Shown piece by piece: positions 11,035 to 21,437 of a stretch of 64,000 bases of DNA. Position 1 is the first letter of the stretch, and each line of letters begins with the position of its first letter. Origin of the DNA: Erodium maritimum (taxonomy: Eukaryota; Streptophyta; Magnoliopsida; Geraniales; Geraniaceae); contig OY997594.1 of assembly GCA_963921825.1 (NCBI GenBank), positions 44,448,557 through 44,512,556 of the forward strand, given 5' to 3'. A program made the position numbers and the translations under genes. The notes under the pieces are model-generated. The model worked only from the letters and a program-made list of their open reading frames with translations. It ran no database searches and had not been told where the DNA came from.

Positions 11035-11830
11035 CTAAGCCGACTCGGCCTCGTGGTGTCGCCACAACACCAGTTCTAAGCGGTTAACCTTTCCGCGCAG
11101 GACCTGCTCTCGTTGATCCCTCTCCCACATCGGTTTCTCCTTACACGGGACATCACCCGTTACCTCAACATCTTCCCACTCAATGACGTACTCAAGACCT
11201 CGAAAGGCCCGATACACCGCGGGGCTAACCCGCCTCCGCCGCGGTTGAAACGCATTAGTCCACCTTTCGGACTCACCTCCAGGGATACATGACCACTGAT
11301 TGCTGACTCAAGAGGTCGGCGCCGTCTATCAGCCTAGCTTCTGCTGACTCTGCTCGGTCTTCAACCGCTCACGTTTCGGCACGACCGACTCAGCTGTCTC
11401 TCGGTCCAGTTCTAGACCCAGTAAACCCTCATTTCTCACTTCTGCCCAGCACACGGGCGATCGACACGGCCTACCACACAACGCTTCGAACGGTGCCATC
11501 ATGATACTGGCCTGAAAGCTGTTGTTGTAGGCGAACCCGGCTAACCGCTCACGAAATCCATCGTGGCGTGCCCCCATTTCCACTGTGCAACCCGCAGTGG
11601 CTGCAATAATCCAGCGGGACGCTGTTGTTCGGCTCTCACCTGCCGACGAATGAGGCATCGCGATACAATTCCGCGACCGCTCTTCGCATCCTGCTCCACT
11701 AGACATGCCACCTGATGTCGCGTTCCCCTTAGTGCTACCCATGTGCCCTGTCAGACGCGAATGTTGCGACTCTTGCAGCTCGTCGCCAGTAACAGTCGGT
11801 ATTGGATCGGTACTTCGCCAGCCCATCCAT
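11035..11830 (-). pseudogene. Gypsy integrase C-terminus and chromodomain-like remnant
   Basis: On the minus strand, 11620–11330 reads AGFAYNNSFQASIMMAPFEA, then CGRPCRSPVCWAEV, the signature end of the plant gypsy integrase core, followed by a basic RERLKTEQSQQ segment. Further on (11217–11035) GLEYVIEWEDVEVTGDVP and REQVLRGKVNRLELVLWRHH match the C-terminal end found in plant gypsy polyproteins. The catalytic DDE residues and everything upstream are missing or unrecognisable. Position next to the PPT fits the normal pol order (RT–RNase H–integrase). Frames are interrupted. Confidence 0.75.
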
Positions 11831-13576
11831 TCCCAAGACTACGTTCACAGGTTGTCATTTCGTAAGTATCCTTCCCACGGATACACGCACGAGCTCAGTC
11901 GCTGCCGATCCTCACGGATCCTCGCAGTCTCTCTAAGACCTCGCTCCCCCACCGTCGTCGTGCCCATCAACTCCGAACATACCCGATCCTCGGGGTGAGG
12001 ACTCGATCCAGCATCAGGGCTCTTGAGCCCTTTCTCGAACCTCCTGTATCGGTTTGCTTCTCCAACTCCGCGGGCACGACCGACCCTAGTCAACACCACC
12101 TCACACCTACCGGCGTGTCCAGACGCAAGTCGGAAACCGAACACCCACTCCATTAATCACCCCGGTAAGGTCTAGTGCAACCCTCACACGGTCCTCTAGG
12201 CATTTACTTGTAACTTTCCGCAACCAAACCAGTGTTCGCTACTCGTCCCTTGCGGGAAAAGTAGTAAAGGGGATGAGTGTTATGCTCACCTCCACGGACA
12301 CCCGTTCGATTATGGCATACTAGTAACGCACTAAAGACTTACCGATCTAACCAAGGCAAACCACTACCTCAAAACCGGATGCCAAACGTCACACTGCTCA
12401 CGCCATCAACACCTCAAGTACTCGCTTACGTAAGATAACCCTCGACACGGGAAACTCTTCCTCAATTCAGTAAATACTATTGTTCACCACCTCAATCACC
12501 CAAATACCCGATCACGTAGGGAAACCTCAAGACAGGGATCACGCTCTCAACTGAGCACACACCATTGCTCACACTATTAATACTTCAATTAAGATAATAC
12601 GTAAGCGAACCCTCAAATAAGCCGTACAAACGCACACTAAGCCACGCAACGACAAACCTAACCGTACAACGAAACAACCACAAAACAATTGAAACCAGCT
12701 TACTGGACCAGGCCGGCAACTGGCCCGGGCCGTACCACCTTCCGGGCCGGCATCCAAGTCGTGCCGTGCCACCTACCAGGCCGGCACACCAAATGGGCCG
12801 TGCCACCTACCAGGACGGCACGCCAAATGGGCCGTGCCCCATTCCGGGCCAAAACAGAGGCTCCAACCACGTTTTCTATCGGGCCGGTCCAAGACCCGTC
12901 CCGTAGCGGTGATGAGTTCGCACCTAAAACACCGTCACGTCGATCCTAGAACACTCGCATCCTACCCTTCTCCTAGCGACCCGCACGCTTTTGCGTCGCA
13001 CACACTCGACCACTAACCATATAACACAAGTACCAAAACAACGACCAAAACACGAGTCACTCAACCTCAATGACAAGCCAAACCGGCCAAACAACCATAA
13101 CAACCACAACAAAGACACCCGCCCATCGGGCCAACCAACTTATACACACGCCCACAAGGCCAACCAAAGCTCCACAACACGCCCACCGGGCCAACATAAA
13201 CAAGCACGCCCACCGGGCCAATCAATTTAAAAACTTTCTCCTTTTCATTACAAAACCCCATTTCTTAACATCAGGTAGTTACAACCCGGTCCAGGCGTCC
13301 CCGAACTACATTGTACCCACTTGACGTCAACACTGTCACGCTCGACCACAGGGACGCCCTTGAGTCGAGTCGCGACAGCTTAAAAAAATTTCACGCAGCA
13401 ACACACAAACAGTATGCCAGTAACCCCGTACTGCACATACACACAAACACAAGCAGGACTCACAACACAACGGGTCTACACCCGGTTCCCGACCTGCGTA
13501 CCCAACATACGACGGGACTTCACCGACTCGACTCACCCCACCTAATTGACGTATAGTCCGAGGTGTGAAACCTCGA
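11831..13576. other. Decayed gypsy interior with short GC-rich repeats
   Basis: No gag, protease or RT motif is recognisable. Two blocks of short repeats occur: a 34-bp unit (CCGTGCCACCTACCAGG…CCAAATGGG) repeated at about 12758–12840, and spaced copies of CACGCCCACCGGGCCAA at about 13115–13225. A segment near 12255–12295 resembles the hairpin region of the LTRs, so part may be old LTR or leader sequence. Confidence 0.5.
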
Positions 13577-13588
13577 GCCCTGATACCA
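13577..13588 (-). other. Primer-binding site complementary to initiator tRNA-Met
   Basis: In minus-strand sense TGGTATCAGGGC begins 3 nt after the 5' LTR end GTGACA. It differs by one base from the usual plant tRNA-Met PBS (TGGTATCAGAGC). Confidence 0.8.
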
Positions 13589-15011
13589 AGCTGTCACGCC
13601 CCAATTTCAGTAAAACCGAACTAGGGACGCGAACATTTAAAATAATAAAACCGTTTGAAACCTGTTTTGAATAAACACTTTAAAATCACTAATTGTTAAC
13701 ACAAAATAATACTTACAACTCAAAATGAGTCCCAACAAGTGGACAAAACAAGGTATCCGTCACTAGACTCAAAAGTAAAACCCAGAATCCCGCTCCTAGC
13801 TCTTCAAGCTTCAGAAGCTCACCTAGTCCAACCTGCGACCGGTACCTGTAGGAAAAGCAGCTAGAGGTGAGCGTTCGCTCACCACCACGGATAACAGACT
13901 GACTACGGCATAATTAGCAGACAATGCCGGTAACACCAACACAAACTCAACACCGGGGAACACCATCCCCAACCCAAGTACTCCGACTGAACACACACCC
14001 ACTGTTACCTTCCTTGACCAACTCAACACCCTGACACGCAAAGTAGACCCGACACAACGATCACGACCCCTCCCAAGGACTCAAAATATCACCACGCAAC
14101 ACCCAAGATCATAAAGGATCGCACACCAAACAAGATCACAAAGGATCGCATACCAGCTGCCAACTGCTCAGTGCCAAGAACGCTCGCAACCTCCCGAGAC
14201 TCTAACTCGGTCAGGCCAGCCAAAGAACGCTCGAAACCTCCCGAGACTCTAACTCGGTCAGGCCAGCCGAAGAACGCTCACCTCCCGATTCTCTAACTCG
14301 GTCAGGCCAGCCGAAGAATGTTCGCAACTTACCGAGACTCTAACTCGTAAGCCAGCCAAAGAATGCTCACAAACCCAAACCAAACACACGCGGCCAGGAC
14401 CTCTTTATTGACGGGCGGGCTGCCTACCCCGTCTGAACTTAACCCCGACAATGTCGATCACTCCCAAACTCCCCAAATATTCGACATTGTCGATAAGAGA
14501 CCCATAAAGGCCCGATTCGCCCGACATGGCGAATCTGCCCGGGTTTTGTAAATGCCCTTTCGGGGCTCCAAAAATTCCCGTTTTCATTTCTATGGTCTTA
14601 GAATAATTCAAGGGTCTCAATGTACTTGACAGAATCGAATTCAGACTTCCGAGTCAATTAATTACCGTTTCAAGTTTCTAAAACCCATTAATTATAACCT
14701 TTCCAATTTAATTCCAGTTTTCGATTCGGTTATGGACAAATGGTCCGGGAACGTTCTAGAACACCCGAACACGAAACCTGATCACCCGAGCATGTGGGCC
14801 CCACCCGGCCCACCTTGGCCGTGGGCCCTAGGGCTCAATTTGGGGCTCGGCCACCATGGTGGTGGCTGGTCCCAGCTCCGGCCAGCCACCCCATGGCCGG
14901 CCGGCCACCACCCACGATGGCCGGAACTCTTCCCGAGCCTCCGGTCACCGAAAAACGTCATACTTCGACTCCAAACACCTCCAAAATGCCTCCAACAATT
15001 CCCCCAACCTC

Positions 15012-15016
15012 AAAAC
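15012..15016. repeat. Target-site duplication AAAAC (left) of the copia LTR
   Basis: AAAAC at 15012–15016 and 16705–16709; the uninterrupted sequence CTCAAAACACCCTAAAC is preserved in the sister LTR near 10171. Confidence 0.85.
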
Positions 15017-16704
15017 TGTTAGTCTTAGTGCCCATAGCTCAATCATAAATGTCCAAATGTACATATCATCGTTAGCAATAAAATTAAAGCGGCTTTATAT
15101 TACTTATGTGTTGGAGTAATATATCGACGTATGCTCTGATCTATGCCCACCATGCGAATAGAACCATAGATCGAGATAGATCACACTCGATGGGTCCCTA
15201 GGCAACAAAGCTTCACTAGAAGCGACTAGTATGAAAGATGGCTCTTTATGGCTTACGTTCTGTTAGTCATTGGAATGGGATTCCGGAGTCTGATCATAGA
15301 TATCATGTGGGACATGATATTGGACGACCCGCCCTGAATATGTGCCATAGATTAAGTCATGAACATATTCAGTGTTGTAGCTTGTCATGTATCCTTAGAC
15401 CAAGGAGTCTATGTGATCGCTATGTAGTCAACAACTGAGTTTGACCTGAGCCTAACGTTGTCTGTAACAGGGCTTCCATAACGGCCAGGATTGGCTTGGG
15501 GACGGGCTACATGAGTGACACGAAAGGCGGCTAAGGGATTTATCCCTCATACTGAGGTATGGGAAAGATATCGGTTCTCGGCCGCTTGATCGAGAGTGAC
15601 TGAAAGAATAGCATGGTCATGCACATGATACTGGGTATCATATCTTCAGTCATCTCACATATCAAGGAACGGTGATTGAGAATAATAAGGATGACGGCTC
15701 TATGCCTTATCTCAATCAGGATATCGGAGATAAAAGGATAATGACAGGGACGACGGAAAGGTTAGAATCGACAGGGTCGATTCGTTATGTAGTATCAGGC
15801 AATACTAAAGTCTCGTTAGTTGCCACTTAAATAGGATCAAGTAAAATGGGATTTTACGTTGATCTATTGACATGCATAAACCTAAGGGTCACACCGGAGG
15901 ATGAAACTCATTGACACATTTATGGAGAATGGCCAAAAGGGAGTTGTCTCGGGACATGACCAAAACTGGGTTTTGGATCATGTGCCCGTAAGTGAATAGG
16001 ACTTTACGGATCGAGACAAGGCTTGGAGTCTTGGGATTGATCGCGTCGGATAATGTTGGACATTTCCGGTATGGAAGGCATGGAGGCGATGAGCGAATCA
16101 CGGGACCTCGTTGGAAATGGCCACGGGCCATGTTCCAAGAGGCCCATGAAAGGCCCATGCAACCAAGGCCCATGGAACTAATTAATCAAGTCTTGATTAA
16201 TTAGTACTAAGTAAGCAAGACAAGGATTAAGGTGTTGGTGATTCACCACCTAACCCAATCTTGTCTTTCCATACTTTGTCCTATTTACACCTTACTTGAC
16301 ACCATACTTGTCCCATGCCTTTAGTTGGACAAGTATGAGTTTTGTTATGTTTAAGTCATCTTTTTTCAACATAACAAACACAAGACAAGAATAGGAGACA
16401 CATTTTCTCTCCCTCTTCCATGGCCATTTCGGGTTTGGCTAGTTTCCTCCTCCATTTTTGTGTTCTTGAGTCCTCAAAGAGAAGAACTACGTGGCTTTGA
16501 TTCCCATGTGGATACGTAGGCGTCTTGGAGACTCAAGCCAATCATTCGTTAACCGGTGTTCTTGTTTTGGTAAGAACTAGTGCTGAATTTTTCTCTTGTG
16601 AATCCATTCTTTGTTAGTTGTTTCATGGTTTTAATCGTCTCTTGGTTTTCATTGATTTTCCGCTGCGAGTTGGTTCATCTCCAACCCTACCTCGAGACCC
16701 AACA
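15017..16704 (+). mobile_element. Ty1/copia solo-type LTR inside the gypsy LTR (first tandem unit)
   Basis: 1,688 bp, starting TGTTAGTCTTAGTGCCC and ending ACCCAACA, with AAAAC on both sides. Equivalent LTRs at 21438–23125 and 27860–29547 are preceded instead by copia interior and a purine tract. That identifies this sequence as the LTR of that copia element and suggests this first copy was reduced to a solo LTR by LTR–LTR recombination. ORFs inside it recur in all three copies because the LTR does; they are not genes. Confidence 0.85.
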
Positions 16705-17395
16705 AAAACACCCTAAACTAATAGTTTTACATAAACCCTAACTTCCAAAATTAATCAAAACGAGAATCGGTTCGGTGTATACTGTAGAGGAGGATGAGGG
16801 GAGTGCACTTCCTCCTAGCCTCGAGACGATCCAAGGGTGGAGATGACGTGAATAGTGCTCCAAACCCTAGCTTTCTCTCTTTCCTTCTTCTCCTTCTCTC
16901 CCTTTCTTCTCTCTTCTTTCTCTTTCTAAAACAACTAACACATTTCTCTTTTTTTTTCTTTTAAAATGTGTGGCCGGCCACCTATATGGCTTCATCTTTA
17001 TTTTCCCCCCAAAACTAACACCACCACTTGTTGGACAAGTGGCAAGGTGGGTCCCCGAACGGGCACTTTTTCCCAAAAATTACGAAACTTCACGGGCTAC
17101 AAGGAATCGGCTCAACTAAGACCGCTGCGATGACGGTTAAGATTTTTGGATCTAAAACGGTCCTCGAATGGACCAAAACGTCGCTCGGTTGACTTTTCTA
17201 GCGAAAGTCAACATTTCCCAAATTGATCATAAAGTTGCCCTGAGTCCCCCGGAACTCACTTTGGTCAATATCGGGGTCAACTTTAGTCCGGTATGACCCT
17301 CGGGGTCCAATTCCGGTTCAATATCGGGATCAGAAATTTTAAATTTTCCTGTTTTTCGCAGGTTTGACTAGCGTAGACCGGGAGTGGTTATTACA

Positions 17396-18259
17396 TACAG
17401 TCTCTGAAATTGAAATTTAAGTGGGGAATTGTTGAGCCAGTTATCTTCCCAGAATACTATTGTATTACCAGAAGCTACATGCCATTGCAAACCTTCAGGC
17501 CCAAAATTGTTAGCAAAAGCAGGGATGGATAGGAGGGATTCCATATGTTTCAAGAAACTTTGTCCATTATGGATAGACATCTTGGAAAGGTCCCAAGCAT
17601 TACAGTCCCACCCAAATTTAGCACAGATCAATTTCTTCCAAAGAGAGTCTTTCTCCACAGCAAACCTCCACCACCACTTGGCCAATAAGGCTTTATTCAT
17701 CAAATGTAAATTTGTGATGCCTAAGCCCCCAAATTTCTTAGGTCTACAAACCAGATCCCACCTAACCTTATACAACACTTTGCTGGAAATGGCCCCATTC
17801 CACAAGAATTTTCTTTTCCATTTCTCCATCTCCTTGATGACCCCTTTTGGTGCTTTGAAAAGAGACATATAATATAATGGGGGGGATGATAGAGATGACT
17901 TAATGAGTGTTAATCTGCCACCAAAGGATCTATATTTCCCTTGCCAAAGGCCCAGCTTCTTTTTAAATCTTTTCATAATAGGCTCCCAAGTCTTAAACCT
18001 CCTGGGATTGGCCCCCAATTGGAAACCCAGGTAATCAAAGGGTAAGTCAATAGAAAGACACCCAAAAATATCAGTGATCTCCCCAATGTTGACAGAACAA
18101 TGGTTTAAAACCAAGACTTTTGATTTGTGGAAATTTATCTTCAACCCAGTTGCTTGTTGAAAACATAGAAGAGTGTGTTTGAGATTTCTTGCTTCTTGAA
18201 CCCCAGCCTCAATGAAAATGAGAGTGTCATCAGCAAATTGAAGATGGGAGATTGAGGGG
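17396..18259 (-). mobile_element. LINE RT segment (FADD motif to thumb), sense part, unit 0
   Basis: Minus-strand frame reads SHLQFADDTLIFIEAG (the catalytic DD at about 18224–18238), then FDYLGFQLG, then GGRLTLIKSSLSS, then KFGGLGITNLHLMNKALLAK, the standard order after RT motif 5 in plant L1 LINEs. It continues across the gypsy insertion into 7753–6157. The segment begins at the inversion junction near 18259/18260. Its frame is open here, but upstream domains are inverted, so no functional protein is possible. Confidence 0.85.
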
Positions 18260-19828
18260 TTTAGGGTTCCAGGAGCAGTCTCAATAGTTTCAATGATTTT
18301 ATAGATGATCTGAGTGTTATAGATCTTCAGTTGAGTGGGGGTAAATACACCTGGTATGGTCATGGATCCATTGCTTCTAGAATTGACAGATTTTTAATCT
18401 CTCCTCAATTTCTGAATCACTTCCCAAATTTGACTCAAACTTGTTTAAAGAGGTGCCTCTCTGATCACAGACCTGTTGCTCTCACTAATCCACTGGTGGA
18501 TTGGGGTCCCAGGCCTTTCAAATTCATCAATGCCTGGTTACAACATCCCTCCTTCTTCAAAGATACTCTTGAATGTTGGAACTCTTTAATGCCTTCTGGT
18601 AATCCATCATATATCTTGTGGTCCAAGCTCAACCTATTGAAGAACGTTCTAAGAGAGTGGAATACCAAGATTTTTGGCAGACTTGATTCTGAGATAGAAG
18701 CTCTTAGACTGGAAATTCATGCTATTGATGACACCTTAGAGAGGAGGGATCTTTTTGAAGCAGAAATATCCTGGAGGGCCTTATTACAAGCTAGACTGAT
18801 ACAAAAAATGAAGCTGCAATCTCAACTATGGTGTCAAAAGGCCAGGTTGAAATGGTCAAGAGAAGGGGATAGGTGCACTAAATATTTCCATCTTATTGCC
18901 AATCTCAACCATGCTAGAAAAAAAATCTCTGAGCTATGGGTTGAGGGAGTAACAATTTCCTCCCCACAAGAAATAAAGCTAGCTGCTCATGATCATTTTT
19001 CTAAGAGGTTCCTACTATCTTCAGAACTATGTATTGATCTATCTGGGTTACCTTTTCTTATCCTTTCACATGCTCAATCCCTTCAACTTGAGGCACATTT
19101 TACTGAAGCTGAGATATATAAGGCAATTCATGCTTGCAATGGTGAGAAGGCTCCTAGTCCTGATGGGTTTACCATGAAATTTTATCAAGTTACTTGGTAA
19201 TTTATCAAAGAAGATATCTTGGGTTTCCTGAATCATTTTTACAATGGAGGTTCTCTGGGGAAAGGAAACAACCCTTCTTTCATCACATTGATTCCTAAAA
19301 ATGTAGCTCCTCTGGAATTCAATGATTTTAGACCTATCAGCCTTATAACCAGCCCCTAAAAGATCATCTCCAAATTACTTGCAACTAGACTCAAATCAGT
19401 GATGAATTCTTTAGTTCATGATGTTCAGTCAGGGTTTATTGCTAGCAGACAAATATTGGATGGGGTTCTTATTGCTTCTGAACTTATTCATTCCATCAAT
19501 TTTTCAAAGAAAGAGGTCATTATACTTAAAGTTGATTTTGAAAAAGCATATGATCACATCCATTGGGAGGCATTACTACAAATTCTTAAAACCATGGGGT
19601 TTGGGGCTAAGTGGATTACCTGGATCACTTATTTCCTGAATGCTTGGGCATCTGTTTTAACCAATGGCTCACCTTCACCAGATTTCAAACTTCAGAGAGG
19701 CCTAAGAGAGGGTTGTTCATTGTCTCCTCTACTCTTTGCACTTGTGGGGGAATGCCTTCATCAGCTAATGACTATAAGCATAAATGCTGGGATGTTCAGT
19801 GGTGTGCAATGTAATGGTCAGGTCCCCT
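18260..19828 (+). mobile_element. LINE endonuclease end and RT fingers/palm, inverted 5' part, unit 0
   Basis: Plus-strand frame reads FNDFIDDLSVIDLQLSGG, then KYTWYGHG, then LSDHRPVAL (end of the APE-type endonuclease), then a coiled linker, then PSPDGFTMKFY, FRPISLIT, GFIASRQILDGVLI, VDFEKAYDHIHW and LREGCSLSPLLFALV (RT motifs 0–4). It stops at GVQCNGQVP beside the right target duplication. The next residues in the family (ISHLQFADD) start the minus-strand segment at 18259. In-frame TAA codons at about 19198 and 19358 mark it as dead. The arrangement is that expected from twin priming. Confidence 0.85.
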
Positions 19829-19846
19829 CATTCGCATACATACATT
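19829..19846. repeat. Right target-site duplication of the LINE (unit 0)
   Basis: CATTCGCATACATACATT, one mismatch to 6139–6156. Copied with the tandem block at 26251–26268 and 32673–32690. Confidence 0.85.
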
Positions 19847-20195
19847 GATGTTCATGTTTATATATGGTCCTCTGAATATCTATTCTAGTGCATGCAATCT
19901 AACTAGCTTGGGAAAGGAATAACGATATGTCCATAGTTTAATGGAATCAAGTAGGGCTGAGCTGTTGCATCAGCCAACTGTCCCCTCATTATCTAAAACT
20001 GCGTCTCACCCACCATATGCTACACATTACATGCCAATATATCCTTAATTGTGTAACAATACATCCAGTATTGTACTCATTCAACCACCTGATATCAAAA
20101 CGTTTATCATGGAAGCTGTTTATATGTATAAAACACCGTTTCAGTAAGACAAAGAATAGCTCCCCGTATAAAATGTGATGCACGTGCCCTTTTTC
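19847..20195. other. Original host flank downstream of the LINE
   Basis: About 349 bp with no recognised gene. It ends CCCTTTTTC at 20195, exactly where the next tandem unit begins. In the last copy the same sequence runs on into different DNA at 33040. Confidence 0.6.
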
Positions 20196-20860
20196 CTAGT
20201 GGCTATGGTCAAAATCGATCCAAATTCTTCTTGACATAACTGCGTATCATAATTACGAGATATGGAAAGTGGATGTCAAAACCGCTTTCCTAAATGGAAA
20301 TTTGACTGAGTACATTTGTATGTCTCGGCCCAAAGGTTTTGACGATCCGAAGAATAAATGAAAGATTTATAAGTTGTTGAAATCCATATATGGATTGAAA
20401 CGAACTTCTCGGAGTTGGATCCTTCGTTTTGATGAAGCTGTAATTGGATTTGGCTTAATCAAGAACGAGGATGAATCTTGCGTTTATAAGAAGGCTAGTG
20501 GGAGCAAGATTACCTTTCTGGTTCTCATTGAAAACGACATCCCAACCTTGCACGAGACTAAAGCTTGGTTGAGGAAGTGTTTTTCAATAAAGGACTTAGG
20601 CGATGCTTCTTATATCTTAAGGATTAAGATATGTAGAGATCGCACCAAGAGGGTCTTGGATTTAAGTCAGGGAACCTATGTGAAAAGGGCATTGAGTAGG
20701 TTCTTAATGCTCGATTCAAAGAAAGGACTCTTACCCACTAGTCATGGCATTCATCTCAGCAAGACTCAGTGTCCTAAGACACCTGATGAGCTGAAAAGGA
20801 TGATGAGAATCCTATGCGCCTAGGGGCAGGATCGATCATATATGCCATGACATGTATGAG
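20196..20860 (+). pseudogene. Ty1/copia reverse transcriptase remnant, unit 1
   Basis: Frame reads AMVKSI near the start, then VDVKTAFLNGN (first catalytic Asp), MSRPKGFDDP, KSIYGLKRTSRSWILRFDEA, then CVYKKASGS. The catalytic YVDD box is replaced by IEND (20527–20538). Later motifs KDLGDASYILRIKI, LSQGTYV and HGIHLSKTQCPKTP are conserved in copia RT. A TGA interrupts at 20359–20361, and the frame shifts near 20821. The 5' end is cut at the tandem junction, so gag, integrase and the RT start are missing. Enzyme activity is impossible. Confidence 0.85.
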
Positions 20861-20999
20861 ACCAGACGTCTCGTAAGCCTTATGTTGTACCAGTAGACAT
20901 CATTCTAACCCGGGGGAAAGATGATGCTGAACTAGTCGTCGAACGATGAGTAGACGCTAGTTTTCCAAGACAAATCCAGATGACTTTAGAAGTCAATCA

Positions 21000-21420
21000 G
21001 GATATGTGTTTACGCTGAATGGCAGAGCTTTAGCTTGGAGAGCGTAAAGCAAGATATCATTGACGAATCTACGATAGAGGCCAAGTACATGGATGCTGCA
21101 GAGGCAGCTAAGGAGGCTATGTGGATTTGGAAATTCATGGCAGGGCTGGGTGTAATTAAAAACCCATACAGTCCGGTGAATCCATTTTGCGACAACACAA
21201 GGGCCATTGCGCAAGCTAAAAGCCTAGATCGCATAACAAATCCAAACATGTACTGCGGCGTATCCACCTCATCAGATAAATACTGAACTGAGGTGAAGTG
21301 AAGATAACCGATATTGCAACAGATGATAACATAGCCAACCCTTTGACTAAGGCAGTGTCACTGCCTGAACATGTTAGACATGTAAAGTCGATGGGGACAT
21401 ATTGGAGTTTAGATTGGAAC
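21000..21420 (+). pseudogene. Copia RNase H remnant, unit 1
   Basis: The frame contains STIEAKYMDAAEAAKEAMWI, then FMAGLGVI, then FCDNTRAIAQAKSLD, matching copia RNase H (E, then D-N-x-x-A). A stop near 21284 is followed by NIADPLTK-like sequence (IANPLTKAVSLPEHV), the usual C-terminus before the PPT. Frames are interrupted. Confidence 0.8.
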
Positions 21421-21422
21421 TA

Positions 21423-21437
21423 GGGCAAGTGGGAGAT
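21423..21437 (+). other. Copia polypurine tract, unit 1
   Basis: GGGCAAGTGGGAGAT immediately precedes the LTR start TGTTAGTC at 21438; repeated at 27845–27859. Confidence 0.75.

Larger units (their letters stand above)
7754..17395 (-). mobile_element. Ty3/gypsy LTR retrotransposon, internally deleted, both LTRs present
   Basis: In minus-strand sense: 5' LTR (17395–13592), primer-binding site, a short interior, polypurine tract, 3' LTR (10933–7754). LTRs start TGTAATAACC and end GGGCGTGACA. The 5-bp target duplication is TACAG. The interior is only about 2.66 kb and retains integrase C-terminal and chromodomain-like remnants next to the PPT, while gag, protease, RT and RNase H are not recognisable. 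The 5' LTR carries a nested copia LTR (15017–16704) and a ~1-kb deletion. The element lies inside a LINE and is inactive. Confidence 0.85.
13592..17395 (-). repeat. Gypsy 5' LTR with a nested copia LTR and an internal deletion
   Basis: Counterpart of 7754–10933. Relative to that LTR about 997 bp is missing at the join near 14436–14438, with AAC shared at both deletion ends (8600–8602 and 9597–9599). A 1,688-bp copia LTR is inserted at 15017 with TSD AAAAC. The last ~691 bp (16705–17395) form part of the tandemly copied block. Confidence 0.85.
15017..20195. repeat. Tandem array unit 0 (partial, 5,179 bp)
   Basis: Contains copia LTR, gypsy LTR tail, twin-primed LINE and host flank, equivalent to 21438–26617 of the next unit. 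It lacks the copia RT/RNase H segment because it starts at the solo LTR. By eye it differs slightly more from units 1 and 2 than those do from each other (for example an Asp codon where both others have Glu in the LINE, at about 18045). Confidence 0.85.

Noticed and set aside
13577..13588. tRNA-Met-like sequence as a tRNA gene
   Set aside because: Only the 12-nt 3'-end complement is present, 3 nt from an LTR end; it is a primer-binding site.
15238..15438. 66-residue ORF found identically three times (also 21659 and 28081)
   Set aside because: It lies in the copia LTR, which itself is repeated three times; no domain or codon signature supports a gene.
17429..17872. 147-residue plus-strand ORF, repeated in each unit
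   Set aside because: It is the antisense shadow of the LINE RT frame on the minus strand.
17396..19828. Two separate LINEs lying head to head
   Set aside because: The two parts are consecutive in the LINE protein, share one TSD pair and one poly(A), and meet at a short shared sequence; a single insertion with inversion explains all of this.
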